Shown piece after piece: positions 46,555 through 58,000 of a DNA stretch of 64,000 nt (positions are counted from its first letter, which is position 1; every line of letters starts with the position of its first letter). Below the pieces are notes generated by a model. It was not told the origin of the DNA and did not search any database. It saw only the letters and a program-made list of their open reading frames with translations. This stretch comes from CAZEWZ01 sp964516765 (GTDB lineage Bacteria > Bacteroidota > Bacteroidia > Flavobacteriales > UBA7430), in contig CAZEWZ010000001.1 in NCBI GenBank assembly GCA_964516765.1, positions 1 through 64,000 of the forward strand, in the 5' to 3' direction. Made by a program: the position numbers and the translations under genes.

Positions 46555-47663
46555 GACAGAAGTTCTTCTATGTTTAAAAGACATTGTTTAATCTCGTTTT
46601 CGCTGTTAAAGCTATGAATGCAGATCCTAAGTCTCTCTCTTCCCTTTTCAACAGTTGGGTGGCAAATAGCCCTGATATCAAATCCCCTTTTCTGAAGCAT
46701 TGATTCTGTCCTTCGGGCTTTTTCATTTCCCGCGACCAGAATACATTGAATTGAGCTCTTGCTTGGAATGTAGTATTTTTTTAATTTTTCGGATATAGAT
46801 GCTTTAAAGAAGATTATATTTTTTTGCAATTTATATATTGTTTCTGCTCCTGTTTCGAGCTCTTGGTAGGCATTGTCGATAGCCATCAAACTTCCCTCTG
46901 AGAGTGCAGTTGTATACATGAACGCTCTAGAAAAGTTGATTAAGTATTCCCTTAATTCCTTGGACCCTAATATAATAGCTCCATGACAACCCATAGATTT
47001 ACCAAAAGTATGAATACGTGCAAATATTTTATTTTCCAGTTTTAAGTTGCAGGCCAAGCCTCTTCCAAATTCTCCAATAACGCCGGTCGCATGTGCTTCA
47101 TCAAGAATAATTTGAGCTTGATATTTTTCACAAAGAGTTAGAATTTTTTCTAATTCACATTGGTCGCCATCCATCGAATAAATAGATTCTATTGCAACGA
47201 GAATATTTCCATTCGCTTGCTGAAGTTTCCTTTCTAAGGCATCGGCATTGTTGTGCTCGAACGAAAAAGATCGAGCCGCAGACAAGCGTATTCCATCTCT
47301 TATACTAGCATGAATAAATTGGTCGAATATAATGGTATCACCTTTGTCCGCAATGCAAGAAAATAATCCAATATTTGCAGTGTATCCTGAATTGAAGATT
47401 AAGCCAGCTTCCGCCCGATGAAATGCTGAAATTTTCGATTCTATTTTTTCGAATAAATTAGAGTTCCCTCGGATTAATCTGGATCCTGTAGATCCCTGAC
47501 TAGTGGGCCTATAATTTGTTTTTTTTTCTGAAAAGCCGAGATAGTCATTTGAGCAAAAATCAACAAGATTAGACGATATTTTCAACTTTCTTAAGTTATC
47601 CTCTCTTTTTATTTTTTCAAGTTTTGCTCGAATTTTATCTGCTATATGTGATCGGAATGACAT
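46551..47663 (-). CDS. bioF: 8-amino-7-oxononanoate synthase
   Basis: 370 residues, alpha-oxoamine synthase fold. PLP lysine Lys222 in HTFGKSMGCHGAIILG, with DEAHATGVIG and SNDYLGFSEKK. Condenses pimeloyl thioester with alanine, the first ring step of biotin synthesis. First gene of bioFDA; it starts 28 nt past the atpC terminator, so it needs its own promoter (a weak TATATTTA lies just before the ATG). bioB and bioC are not in the window. Confidence 0.94.
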   Translation of the reverse strand: MSFRSHIADKIRAKLEKIKREDNLRKLKISSNLVDFCSNDYLGFSEKKTNYRPTSQGSTGSRLIRGNSNLFEKIESKISAFHRAEAGLIFNSGYTANIGLFSCIADKGDTIIFDQFIHASIRDGIRLSAARSFSFEHNNADALERKLQQANGNILVAIESIYSMDGDQCELEKILTLCEKYQAQIILDEAHATGVIGEFGRGLACNLKLENKIFARIHTFGKSMGCHGAIILGSKELREYLINFSRAFMYTTALSEGSLMAIDNAYQELETGAETIYKLQKNIIFFKASISEKLKKYYIPSKSSIQCILVAGNEKARRTESMLQKRGFDIRAICHPTVEKGRERLRICIHSFNSENEIKQCLLNIEELLS

Positions 47664-47690
47664 GGCGTAAATATAGGAATCTTAGGCGAA

Positions 47691-47721
47691 AAAAAAGAGG
47701 CTTCTTTACAAGCCTCTTTTT
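47691..47721 (-). terminator. Rho-independent terminator after atpD-atpC
   Basis: A 12-bp stem (47692-47703 with 47710-47721) around a 6-nt loop, GC-rich in the centre and flanked by A and T runs, so it can end transcription on the minus strand after atpC before bioF. Confidence 0.85.
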
Positions 47722-47740
47722 AAATCTTTACTGAATTAGG

Positions 47741-47977
47741 TTAGTCAGCTAGAACGATGATTTTATTATTCTGCATTTCGACAACCCCTCCATTGATCTT
47801 ATAAATTTTATTTTCTCCATCTTCTCTAGAAATACAAATATTTCCAGAAGTTAGGCTAGATACAATGGGTGCATGATGGTTTAATATTTGAAAACTACCT
47901 AACGAACCAGGCAGTTTAACTGAGCTTACTTCGCCCTCAAATAATTTTGCGTCTGGAGTGATAATTTCAATCTGCAT
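47741..47977 (-). CDS. atpC: F1 ATP synthase epsilon subunit
   Basis: 78 residues. The N-terminal beta domain (QIEIITPDAKLFEGEVSSVKLPGSLGSFQILNHHAPIVSSLTSGNI) is complete, while the C-terminal helical hairpin found in the ~130-residue form is absent. Short epsilon subunits are usual in Bacteroidota. It follows atpD by 2 nt and is the last gene of that unit. Confidence 0.93.
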   Translation of the reverse strand: MQIEIITPDAKLFEGEVSSVKLPGSLGSFQILNHHAPIVSSLTSGNICISREDGENKIYKINGGVVEMQNNKIIVLAD

Positions 47978-47979
47978 GA

Positions 47980-49527
<1,548 letters not shown>

Positions 49528-49545
49528 CTATGTTATTTTAGGAAT

Positions 49546-49553
49546 CAAATTTA
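49546..49553 (-). promoter_or_regulatory. -7 element (TAAATTTG) for atpD-atpC
   Basis: Exact TAnnTTTG on the minus strand; transcription would begin near 49540, giving a leader of about 40 nt. No -33 TTG seen. Confidence 0.45.
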
Positions 49554-49674
49554 CAGATTTTTATTTATTTAATAATGTTATGCACCTTTTTTATTTTAGT
49601 AATTTTGAGACCACTTTAAAGTTTTAAATATTTCTATTAAATAGACTGAATTAAACCTACTTAGATTTTATTTT

Positions 49675-50598
49675 GTGAAAATATATCATAGTCTTGAAGA
49701 GTTTGAAAAAATTGAAAATGCAGTGGTAACTATTGGGACATTTGATGGTGTACATGTGGGGCATTTAAAAATTATCAATCGACTTTGTCAAATTGCAAAT
49801 GAAATAAGAGGAGAGTCAGTTTTATTGACTTTTTTTCCCCATCCCAGAATGGTTCTTTTTTCAGACAATGATTTGAAACTTATCAGCACGATTAAAGAGA
49901 AGACTGCCCTTTTAGAAAAAGCAGGAGTGGATCATCTAATTATTCACCCATTTTCAAGAAAGTTTTCTCGTCTCTCATCTGTGGAATTTGTACGAGATAT
50001 TCTCGTTAATTTTATTGGAACAAAACGTTTAGTCATTGGTTATAATCATCATTTTGGTAGAAATCGTGAAGGGAGTTTTGAGCATTTAAAGGAATATGGA
50101 CCAGTTTACGGATTTAATGTGGAAGAAATTTCAGTAAAAGATATAGATCAAGTCTCCGTAAGTTCCACTCAAATTAGAAATGCATTAGCGCAAGGAGATG
50201 TTCGTACAGCAAACGAATATTTGACCTATGATTTTAGTCTTTCTGGAATCGTAGTCAAAGGCGATCATCTTGGTCGTACAATTGGATTTCCCACAGCAAA
50301 CATTCAAGTGCTTGACCCTCATAAGCTAATTCCCTCTAATGGTGTTTACGGTGTACATATTAAGATTAGGGGAAGGTTTTTTAAAGGTATGTTAAACATA
50401 GGTTATCGACCGACTATAGAGGGGGAGGAACGGACCATCGAAGTTCATATTTTTGATTTTAATGAAGATATTTATGGAGAATCTCTCTTGGTTTCTTTTA
50501 AGTTTTGGGTTAGAGAAGAGAAGAAGTTTGATGATTTGAGTCATCTTAAAAAACAGTTATCACATGATAAAGAGATTATAATCAAGCAGCTATTATGA
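49675..50598 (+). CDS. ribF: Bifunctional riboflavin kinase / FAD synthetase
   Basis: 307 residues. The N-terminal adenylyltransferase domain starts VVTIGTFDGVHVGHLKII (GxxxxxHxGH type) with SSTQIRNAL, and the C-terminal flavokinase domain has GRTIGFPTANI, the ATP/flavin site. It makes FMN and then FAD. GTG start at 49675, MKIYHSLEEF being the usual family N terminus. It overlaps the LRR gene by an ATGA junction. Confidence 0.94.
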   Translation: MKIYHSLEEFEKIENAVVTIGTFDGVHVGHLKIINRLCQIANEIRGESVLLTFFPHPRMVLFSDNDLKLISTIKEKTALLEKAGVDHLIIHPFSRKFSRLSSVEFVRDILVNFIGTKRLVIGYNHHFGRNREGSFEHLKEYGPVYGFNVEEISVKDIDQVSVSSTQIRNALAQGDVRTANEYLTYDFSLSGIVVKGDHLGRTIGFPTANIQVLDPHKLIPSNGVYGVHIKIRGRFFKGMLNIGYRPTIEGEERTIEVHIFDFNEDIYGESLLVSFKFWVREEKKFDDLSHLKKQLSHDKEIIIKQLL

Positions 50599-51089
50599 GA
50601 TGTTTTACATTCTTTTTTTTTATTCATTCTTTTCTATGGGCACAAAATAATGTCTGGTTTAACAATTTAGAAGATGCGTTGAAAAACCCAAAAGATGTTG
50701 TTAAATTAAAATTAAAGAGAAAAAAATTAACATGTTTTCCCAAGGATTTGTTTTTGTTTCCCAACCTAAAGGAATTGGATTTGAGCAAAAATAGAATTCA
50801 GTCATTTCCAAAAGATTTATCTATTCTGTCTTCTCTTGAATTTTTAAATTTAAGCAGAAATAAAATAGAAATTATTCCTTCTCAAATAATACAAATGACC
50901 GCTCTGATTCATTTAGATTTATGGGGTAATATGATTGATTTTATACCGGAAGAAATAAATCAATTAAAAGAGTTAAATTATTTGGATCTAAGAGGTGTTA
51001 GCATCTCTAAGAAGGAATATGCTCGGTATAATAAAATCTACCCTGATCTAGATTTGTTTCTCAACACTCCTTGTGACTGTTACGATTAA
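50595..51089 (+). CDS. Secreted leucine-rich-repeat protein
   Basis: 164 residues. A signal peptide (MRCFTFFFFIHSFLWAQ) then four to five LRR units of 23 residues, such as FPNLKELDLSKNRIQSFPKDLSIL and LSSLEFLNLSRNKIEIIPSQIIQM. It ends in a Cys pair (NTPCDCYD). There is no T9SS domain. It may be a small periplasmic or surface binding protein. The start overlaps the ribF stop. Function unknown. Confidence 0.7.
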   Translation: MRCFTFFFFIHSFLWAQNNVWFNNLEDALKNPKDVVKLKLKRKKLTCFPKDLFLFPNLKELDLSKNRIQSFPKDLSILSSLEFLNLSRNKIEIIPSQIIQMTALIHLDLWGNMIDFIPEEINQLKELNYLDLRGVSISKKEYARYNKIYPDLDLFLNTPCDCYD

Positions 51090-51093
51090 CTAT

Positions 51094-52317
51094 TTAAAAA
51101 AGTTTTTTTAGGCTTAGAGCGGCTCTTTTGAAAAAAGGGCCTTTTCGTAGTCTCTTGAATTCGTTTTTATAATTGTCAAAATAAAATTTAGTGTACATGG
51201 TCGCGAAGCCAGCGCATTTTTCGTGGTTTAACTTATTTCCTGATGATTTTAGTCGAACATTTGTAGCTCCATTTTTTTTCATGGTATTGTAGGCCAAAAT
51301 AGAATTTTCATAAAGTACCTCTTGGTCACTTTTGCAATAGCATAACTGAATTGGAGCTTTTGGTTTCCAATCAAAAATTGTATTTAATTTAATGTATTTG
51401 TGCAGAATAAAGTCTGGATTACTAGCATATTTTTTTAACAAGGAATCATCAAGCATTTGAATTGGAACTTCAGGAAGGGCTCTATTTATTTTTCTAACAT
51501 TATTTTTTCCATCAAATAACTTGGGAATGATTGTGTCGTAAGGTGTTTTAAACTTACTGAAAAACTCTTTTTCTGGCCAAATATCATAAGCAATGTTAAG
51601 TCCAATAAGTAGATAGGGTAGGTAGTGTGGTTGTTCGTATGAGGTATACATGACTTTGCTTTGTGTATTATAAATATCATAAGGGCCAGACATTGGAGAT
51701 GATGCTGTCACTGGATGAATGTCAGCATAATCTCGCTCCAAAACCATGTGTGTAGACATGGCGGCATGACCTCCTTGAGAATATCCCGTGATGAATAATT
51801 TTTCATTTCGTTCTCGTGCAATAGTCCTATTAATTTGATCTATCACATTTAGAAAGTCAATTGATGCCCTCGCTTCGCTTTCCACATTGCAATACAAATG
51901 TTCTTTTTCACCTTCGCCCAATCCAATATAATCTGGGGCAATGACTGCGTAACCATCCACCGCGAAAATCATTGAAATAATATTTTCTCCTTTTATTTTG
52001 TTGGATCGCTCTTTTTTAATGCGAGTCCCATGGTTATAAATTAAAGTAGGAAAGGGTTCTTTGGATTTTGGAACATAATAAAGTCCAGAGGCTTTAATTG
52101 GACTATTATCGACCCAACTTGTAAGGTAGACTACCTTGTAAATATCAACTCCATAACGTATGGGAGAAATAAATTGAGGTACTTCATTTCTTGACCATAT
52201 ACTTTCAATAGCTGCCAAATCAAAGTCGTAGACTTGCTCAATTGAAATGACTTGAGATTCTGCGTTAGAAAAAGAGAGTCCGAATAGAAATAATAGAGAT
52301 TTTTCGAGGAAATTCAT
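51094..52317 (-). CDS. Secreted alpha/beta hydrolase
   Basis: 407 residues from the ATG at 52317, which gives a signal peptide (MNFLEKSLLFLFGLSFSNAESQ); 12 more in-frame codons exist upstream to 52353 but would spoil it. Core: YNHGTRI (oxyanion strand), APDYIGLGEGE and the nucleophile elbow GYSQGGHAAM with the catalytic Ser. A helical lid lies between about 200 and 310, and PIQLCYCKSDQEV precedes the likely acid. Resembles secretory lipases and esterases. It converges with the LRR gene with 4 nt between. Confidence 0.8.
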   Translation of the reverse strand: MNFLEKSLLFLFGLSFSNAESQVISIEQVYDFDLAAIESIWSRNEVPQFISPIRYGVDIYKVVYLTSWVDNSPIKASGLYYVPKSKEPFPTLIYNHGTRIKKERSNKIKGENIISMIFAVDGYAVIAPDYIGLGEGEKEHLYCNVESEARASIDFLNVIDQINRTIARERNEKLFITGYSQGGHAAMSTHMVLERDYADIHPVTASSPMSGPYDIYNTQSKVMYTSYEQPHYLPYLLIGLNIAYDIWPEKEFFSKFKTPYDTIIPKLFDGKNNVRKINRALPEVPIQMLDDSLLKKYASNPDFILHKYIKLNTIFDWKPKAPIQLCYCKSDQEVLYENSILAYNTMKKNGATNVRLKSSGNKLNHEKCAGFATMYTKFYFDNYKNEFKRLRKGPFFKRAALSLKKLF

Positions 52318-52360
52318 TTGATAATTCACACAATATTTTTCATTAATATACAAAATATTA

Positions 52361-52978
52361 CTATAGATTTCTATTATGCCTTGCTATCGCAATTGTTAAG
52401 ATCATATCTGCTATTTCCTGGTGTAGAATACCGAAAGATCGACCATTGGCAAAACCTGTTTTTAATTGGAAACAATTTAAATTAATATCCTCCCTATAAT
52501 TGATGTTTTTGTCTCCAATACATTTGAGGATAGATTCTTTCGCTCCCCAAAGTTTGCAAGCTAATTTTTTAGATGGCTGGAGGTCGAAAGCTATTTTCTC
52601 TTTTTTGGATAGAAATCTTTCACTCAGGCTGACTATTTTTTCTGAGGGCATTTCAATATCAATCCCCAAATTAATCTCTCCTATGGCAATCGCTATAAAT
52701 CCATTGCTGTGAGATATGGATAAATGAGAAGCCTCCTTGATAAAAGGTTTTCCCGAAGGAAGATGTTGAAGTAAAATCTCTTTTTTAAATAACTGTCGAA
52801 GTATAAAGTGAACTGCAAGTATTTCTGTTTTTCTTTTCTCGTTTTTGATAGAAGATAATTTCAGTATTTTTTTATTGTCATCAGAGGAATAGCTTAATAA
52901 TTCTTCTAAGGAATATTTGACTTCCCATACGAAAACATCAGTATTAGTATTGATTTTTTTGTGATAGATTTGCTTCAT
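52361..52978 (-). CDS. 4'-phosphopantetheinyl transferase superfamily protein
   Basis: 205 residues, Sfp-type. The Mg2+/CoA signature is visible: [12 protein letters not shown] followed by [15 protein letters not shown] (the WxxKEA-like motif). It loads phosphopantetheine onto carrier proteins such as AcpP at 10565-10795, or onto a non-ribosomal peptide synthetase; no such synthetase is in the window. It is divergent from ahcY, whose true start avoids the apparent overlap. Confidence 0.85.
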   Translation of the reverse strand: MKQIYHKKINTNTDVFVWEVKYSLEELLSYSSDDNKKILKLSSIKNEKRKTEILAVHFILRQLFKKEILLQHLPSGKPFIKEASHLSISHSNGFIAIAIGEINLGIDIEMPSEKIVSLSERFLSKKEKIAFDLQPSKKLACKLWGAKESILKCIGDKNINYREDINLNCFQLKTGFANGRSFGILHQEIADMILTIAIARHNRNL

Positions 52979-53031
52979 TCAGATGGTAAATATATGCATT
53001 ACCTAATTAAATTTACCACTACATTTTGTTG

Positions 53032-53039
53032 TATATTTG
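53032..53039 (+). promoter_or_regulatory. -7 element (TATATTTG) for ahcY
   Basis: Exact TAnnTTTG followed by C (TAnnTTTGC); transcription start expected near 53045, about 15 nt before the ATG at 53060. No clear -33 TTG. Confidence 0.6.
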
Positions 53040-53059
53040 CAAATCTAAACATCATCTAC

Positions 53060-54376
53060 ATGATTACTACAACTAAGAAATCGATTCATTATAAGGTAAA
53101 AGATATTAGTCTTGCCGAATGGGGGAGGAATGAAATTCGACTTGCTGAAGCAGAGATGCCTGGTCTTATTGCTCTTAGAAAAGAGTATTCTGATCAACAG
53201 CCCTTAAAGGGGGCTCGTATCGCAGGATGCCTTCATATGACTATTCAAACTGCTGTTTTAATTGAAACTCTTACTGCTTTAGGTGCTCAAGTCCAATGGT
53301 CTTCCTGTAATATATTTTCTACTCAAGATCATGCTGCTGCTGCAATAGCTGCATCTGGAATTCCTGTTTTTGCATGGAAGGGAATGAAGGAAGAAGAGTT
53401 TGATTGGTGTATTGAGCAGACTCTTTTTTTTGGTGAAGATAAGAAGCCGCTAAATCTTATTTTAGATGATGGAGGAGATCTAACCAACTTGGTCTTTGAT
53501 CATTTCCCAGAACTTACTGACGGAATCAATGGACTGTCAGAAGAAACTACAACCGGAGTTCATCGATTGTATGAAAGATATAAAAATGGCTCGTTAGTCA
53601 TGCCTGCAATCAATGTGAATGATTCCGTAACAAAATCTAAATTTGACAATAAATATGGATGCAGAGAATCTCTTGTGGATGGGATTAGACGTGCAACAGA
53701 TACAATGATTGCCGGAAAAGTTGCTGTAGTTGCTGGGTATGGAGATGTGGGTAAAGGTTCTGTACAATCCCTTCATGCAGCTGGTGCTCGTGTAATTGTA
53801 ACTGAAATTGACCCCATTTGTGCCTTGCAAGCTGCAATGGAAGGTTTTGAAGTAAAGAAAATGGATGATGCCGTAAAGGAAGCTGATATAGTTGTAACCT
53901 CTACTGGTAATAAAGATATTATTGTCGGAAGACATTTTAAAACTATGAAAGATAAGGCCATTGTTTGTAATATTGGTCATTTTGATAATGAAATTGATGT
54001 GGCTTGGTTGAATGAACATTACGGTTCTTCAAAAGTGATTATAAAACCTCAAGTTGATCAATACACTATTAATGGTAAAGAAATCATTCTATTGGCTGAA
54101 GGACGTCTAGTGAATCTTGGTTGTGCTACAGGGCATCCCTCATTTGTGATGTCGAACTCATTTGCGAACCAAGTGTTGGCTCAGATTGAGCTTTGGATAG
54201 ATGCAGATAAATATCAGAATGAGGTATATACTTTGCCTAAGCATTTAGATGAAAAAGTAGCTCGATTACATTTGGAAAAATTAGGAGTCGTTTTGGAGAA
54301 CTTAAGTCAAGACCAAGCTGACTACATAAGTGTACCTGTTCAGGGTCCCTTTAAACCAGAATACTATCGATATTAG
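53060..54376 (+). CDS. ahcY: Adenosylhomocysteinase
   Basis: 438 residues from the ATG at 53060. NAD-binding GYGDVGKGS and [30 protein letters not shown], with the conserved C terminus KPEYYRY. It hydrolyses S-adenosylhomocysteine, keeping methylation going. The frame continues 33 codons upstream to 52961, running past the -7 element and into the divergent transferase gene; that extension is hydrophobic and unrelated to the family, so I exclude it. A strong terminator follows. Confidence 0.96.
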   Translation: MITTTKKSIHYKVKDISLAEWGRNEIRLAEAEMPGLIALRKEYSDQQPLKGARIAGCLHMTIQTAVLIETLTALGAQVQWSSCNIFSTQDHAAAAIAASGIPVFAWKGMKEEEFDWCIEQTLFFGEDKKPLNLILDDGGDLTNLVFDHFPELTDGINGLSEETTTGVHRLYERYKNGSLVMPAINVNDSVTKSKFDNKYGCRESLVDGIRRATDTMIAGKVAVVAGYGDVGKGSVQSLHAAGARVIVTEIDPICALQAAMEGFEVKKMDDAVKEADIVVTSTGNKDIIVGRHFKTMKDKAIVCNIGHFDNEIDVAWLNEHYGSSKVIIKPQVDQYTINGKEIILLAEGRLVNLGCATGHPSFVMSNSFANQVLAQIELWIDADKYQNEVYTLPKHLDEKVARLHLEKLGVVLENLSQDQADYISVPVQGPFKPEYYRY

Positions 54377-54391
54377 TTTCATATTTTATAT

Positions 54392-54419
54392 AAAAAAAAG
54401 CGCATTAAGCGCTTTTTTT
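54392..54419 (+). terminator. Rho-independent terminator of ahcY
   Basis: An 11-bp palindromic stem (54393-54403 with 54409-54419: A7GCGC / GCGCT7) around ATTAA. It begins 16 nt after the stop; the same structure could also end the minus-strand gene opposite. Confidence 0.9.
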
Positions 54420-54451
54420 CATTGATCTGATTTTCTATTACCATTCTTTTG

Positions 54452-54868
54452 TTAGTTAAAAACTCTTAATGTAAGCCCATCAAATGTAGTTTGGTATCTG
54501 TATAATGCTTGCTCTGCTGGTCCTGTAATGATAGCTCCATCAAAGATAAAAAATTCTGACTCGCAACATGAACAAGTCAGATTATTGGTTTGTTCAGAAT
54601 CAATATCAATTTGTTCGCAAGAATTTAAAGGATCATTTGTGCAAGCCCTATCGAAGGCAATATAGTTGTCAAAAAAATCATGAAAAATCAATATGCCATT
54701 TACTCCGCCATCAATTTTAGCTGAATTGCCCGGAATATGAAGACCATTGAACTCTACATTGTTTGGGTACAAGTAAAGATTTACATTTGCCATAGGGAAT
54801 TCATAATTATTTTTGTCACATGAACAAAAACATAGAACTACAAAGATTATTAATAGAATCTGTTTCAT
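54452..54868 (-). CDS. Lipoprotein with Cys-rich Rieske-like fold
   Basis: 138 residues. Lipoprotein signal MKQILLIIFVVLCFCSCD. The body resembles small Bacteroidota lipoproteins with a Rieske-like beta fold: GGVNGILIFHDFFDNYIAFDRACTNDPLNSCEQ, then CSCCESEFFIFDGAIITGPAEQALYRYQTTF. True Rieske proteins have C-x-H and C-x2-H ligands; here the His positions are not His, and Cys occur instead, so no ordinary [2Fe-2S] site. Role unknown; perhaps another metal or none. Lies between the convergent ahcY and the divergent receptor gene. Confidence 0.6.
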   Translation of the reverse strand: MKQILLIIFVVLCFCSCDKNNYEFPMANVNLYLYPNNVEFNGLHIPGNSAKIDGGVNGILIFHDFFDNYIAFDRACTNDPLNSCEQIDIDSEQTNNLTCSCCESEFFIFDGAIITGPAEQALYRYQTTFDGLTLRVFN

Positions 54869-54975
54869 TGAGATATTTTTGATAAATATTATCTTGTGTA
54901 AATCTCTTTATTTAAAACATCATTTCCAATTTATTTTCCCTTTTGCATTTTTTAAAAAGTAATTTTATTACGGAC

Positions 54976-55005
54976 TTAACAATCCTTAACAATCCTTAAC
55001 AATCC
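54976..55005 (+). repeat. Three perfect tandem 10-bp repeats (TTAACAATCC)
   Basis: TTAACAATCC at 54976-54985, 54986-54995 and 54996-55005, in phase with one DNA turn. They end 11 bp upstream of the -33 TTG of the receptor promoter. Such a place fits an activator-binding array, but no regulator is known. Confidence 0.75.
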
Positions 55006-55016
55006 ACAACAATTTT

Positions 55017-55048
55017 TTGCATTTGGTTGGCATTAATTACTATATTTG
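55017..55048 (+). promoter_or_regulatory. Bacteroidota-type promoter of the TonB-receptor operon
   Basis: TTG (55017-55019), 21-nt spacer, TATATTTG (55041-55048): an exact match. The likely start is near 55054, giving a leader of about 35 nt. Confidence 0.75.
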
Positions 55049-55087
55049 GGAAATTGAAATTATCTGAAAATTAAAAATATAAATTTT

Positions 55088-58000
55088 ATGCTTCGAAATT
55101 TACTTACTTTAATTGCGCTGCTTGGATTCACTAATTACTCTATTGCTCAGACTCAGTCTGGTAGCATCAAGGGGACTATTACAGAAAATGATACAGATGA
55201 AACAGTGCCAATGGCAAATATAGTTTTGGAATTAAATGGAGTTGTTGTTGCTGGAGCTGTTGCAGATTTTGATGGTGATTATACGATAAAACCTATTAAT
55301 CCTGGAAGCTATACTGTGAAGATTTCCTTTATTGGCTTTGCAAGTAAAGAAATCTCTGATGTGCTAGTTTCAGCAAATAAAATCACATTCATAAATGCTA
55401 AATTAAAAAATTCTTCTTCCGTCATTGGTGAGGTTGAGCTAATTGAATATGTTGTGCCGCTTATCGATCCTGATAAATCAGGAACTACAAAAACTAAAGA
55501 AGAGATAACTGCGCTCCCCACAAGAAATGTTGCCTCTGTTGCTGCTCAAACAGCAGGTATTTATCAGGAAGATGAAGGCGGTGATTTAAATGTTCGTGGT
55601 TCTCGCTCTGATGCAACATTTTATTATATTGATGGGGTAAAAGTCCGAGCTTCAAATAAGTTACCACAAGCTTCCATTGAACAAATGACTGTTATTACAG
55701 GTGGACTGCCTGCTTCTTACGGAGATGCTACCGGTGGTATTATTAGTATTACTACAAGGGGTCCGTCTAATGAGTTTTTTGGTGGAGTTGAGGTAGTTTC
55801 TTCTAGATTTTTAGATGACTTTGGGTATAATTTAGTGGGCTTCAATCTTTCTGGTCCACTTATGAAAAATGATGATGGCAATTCAACTCTAGGGTTCTTT
55901 CTTTCTGGAGAATATGAATCTGCTGACGATTTTGATCCATCTGGAGCAACCATATATAAAGTTAAAGATGATGTATTGTCAGAATTAGAGGACAATCCTT
56001 TAATTTTTAGTGTTCAAAATGGTATAGTTCAAGCTCAAAGAGCAGCAGAGTTTGTCTCTATGGATGATCTCGAACAAATATCTGCTAGACAAAATGTGGC
56101 TCGAACAAATGCTAGTATGTCCGGTAAAATAGATTTTAAGCCTTCTTTGAATACAAATATGACTTTAGGTGGTAATTTTTCAAATTCCAAATATAATGAG
56201 TCTATATATACATATAGCATGTTTAATCCATCCAATAACCCTCAGTATATTGATCAATCTTGGCGTGTTTACGGTAGGTTCCAACAAAGCTTTGGTGCCT
56301 CTGATCAGGAACAATCAGCTTCCACCCTTAAAAATGCTTTCTTCACTCTTCAAGCAGATTATTCCAAGGATACCAAAATTAGACAGGATGAAGATCACAC
56401 TGATAATTTATTTAACTACGGCTACATCGGTAAATTTACTCCTGTAAGGGATACTGTGTTCAATACTCCTATAGAATGGTTTGATACTGATGAAAATGGG
56501 GTCCCAAATTATACAATTGATATTTTGGGTTTAGACCAAAATGGATCTCCATCATTGGGAGACACTATGTTTGATGTTCCTACATCATCGGATGGGACTA
56601 CATCCAACTTTCTTTTGGCTCAAGACCCAATTTCATATTACGATTTTCAAGCCGGTGGTTTAAATCCCAATGTTGAGTCTTATACTCAAGCTTATTACGA
56701 TTTTGTTGGAGCGCAGTCTGTTTCAACAATAGATCAAATTACTGGAATCGGTGCTGCAGTCAATGGAGATCGTACCGACAATGTGTATTCAATATGGTAT
56801 AATTCCGGTCGTCAATACAATGGTTACTCTAAGTACGATGAATCTCAATTTCGATTTACCGGTTCGGCTTCTGCGGATATTAACGACCACGCGGTTCAAT
56901 TCGGTTTTGAATATGAGCAAAGAGATGACCGTTATTATGGAATATCTCCGGTGGGTTTATGGACTCTTGCTGAGCAAAAGGTGAATAACTATATCGGACA
57001 GTTTGAAGGTGCTTATGAATATTTGTACACAGATTCACAAAACGGAGCCCTTATTGGTGTTCAAAATTCTTATAATTTTGACGAAATGTCTGCCTTTGCT
57101 ATTAATTTTAGAGAGAGTTTAGGTCTTTCTAATGAAGATTTTGTAGATATTCACACATATAATCCGGACCAATTAGATGTTTCTATGTTTAGTTCAGATG
57201 ATCTTTTTAATGGAGGATCAAATTATGCCTCTTGGTATGGATTCGATGCTCAAGGTAATTCCATCGAAGGTGTTCAACCTGGGATGAATGAGTTCTTAAC
57301 TGATACCGACGATAACGGGAATTACAAAAGAGAAATAGGTGCTTTTCAACCTATTTATGTAGCTGGTTATATTCAAGACAAATTTGCATTTGATGACATT
57401 ATATTTAATATTGGTGTTCGTGTTGACCGATATGACGCTAACCAAGAGGTATTGAAAGACCGTTATTCTATTTATGATGTTCTCACTGCCGGAGAAGTTA
57501 CAGACTTTGGTACTCATCCATCTAACATTGGAGACGATTATGTGGTTTATGTAGATGATAATACAAATGCTGGATCTATTACTGGGTATAGAAATGGTGA
57601 TGATTGGTTTAATGCTGATGGACTTCCTATCACCGACCCTAATGTATTGAATGTTTCTAAGGGTGTTTTACCAATGCTAGCTGACCCAGACGCACTTTTG
57701 AATGGAGATGCATTAAATAAAGGTCTAACAGCAGATGCTTTTGAAGATTATGAACCTCAAGTAATAGTCATGCCTCGTATTTCGTTTAATTTCCCAATTT
57801 CAGATGAGGCAATGTTCTATGCTTATTACGATGTATTAGCCCAAAGACCTAGCAGAAATAGAATGGATCCTACAGATTATTTATTCTTGGCATACAAAAC
57901 TGCTACTACTTTGAATAATCCAGACTTAAAGTCTCAAAAAACAACTAACTACGAAGTAGGTTTTAAACAAACGCTCTCCGCAAGTTCAGCACTAACAATT

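Noticed and set aside
46555..46584. Upstream ATG at 46584 as the bioD start
   Set aside because: It lies inside bioF; the ATGA overlap at 46554 and the family N terminus are better.
53594..54019. 141-codon open frame on the minus strand
   Set aside because: Antisense to ahcY; no family motif or promoter.
54976..55005. The 10-bp repeats as DnaA boxes or an origin
   Set aside because: TTAACAATCC does not fit TTATNCACA, and no dnaA, dnaN or AT-rich unwinding pattern accompanies it.
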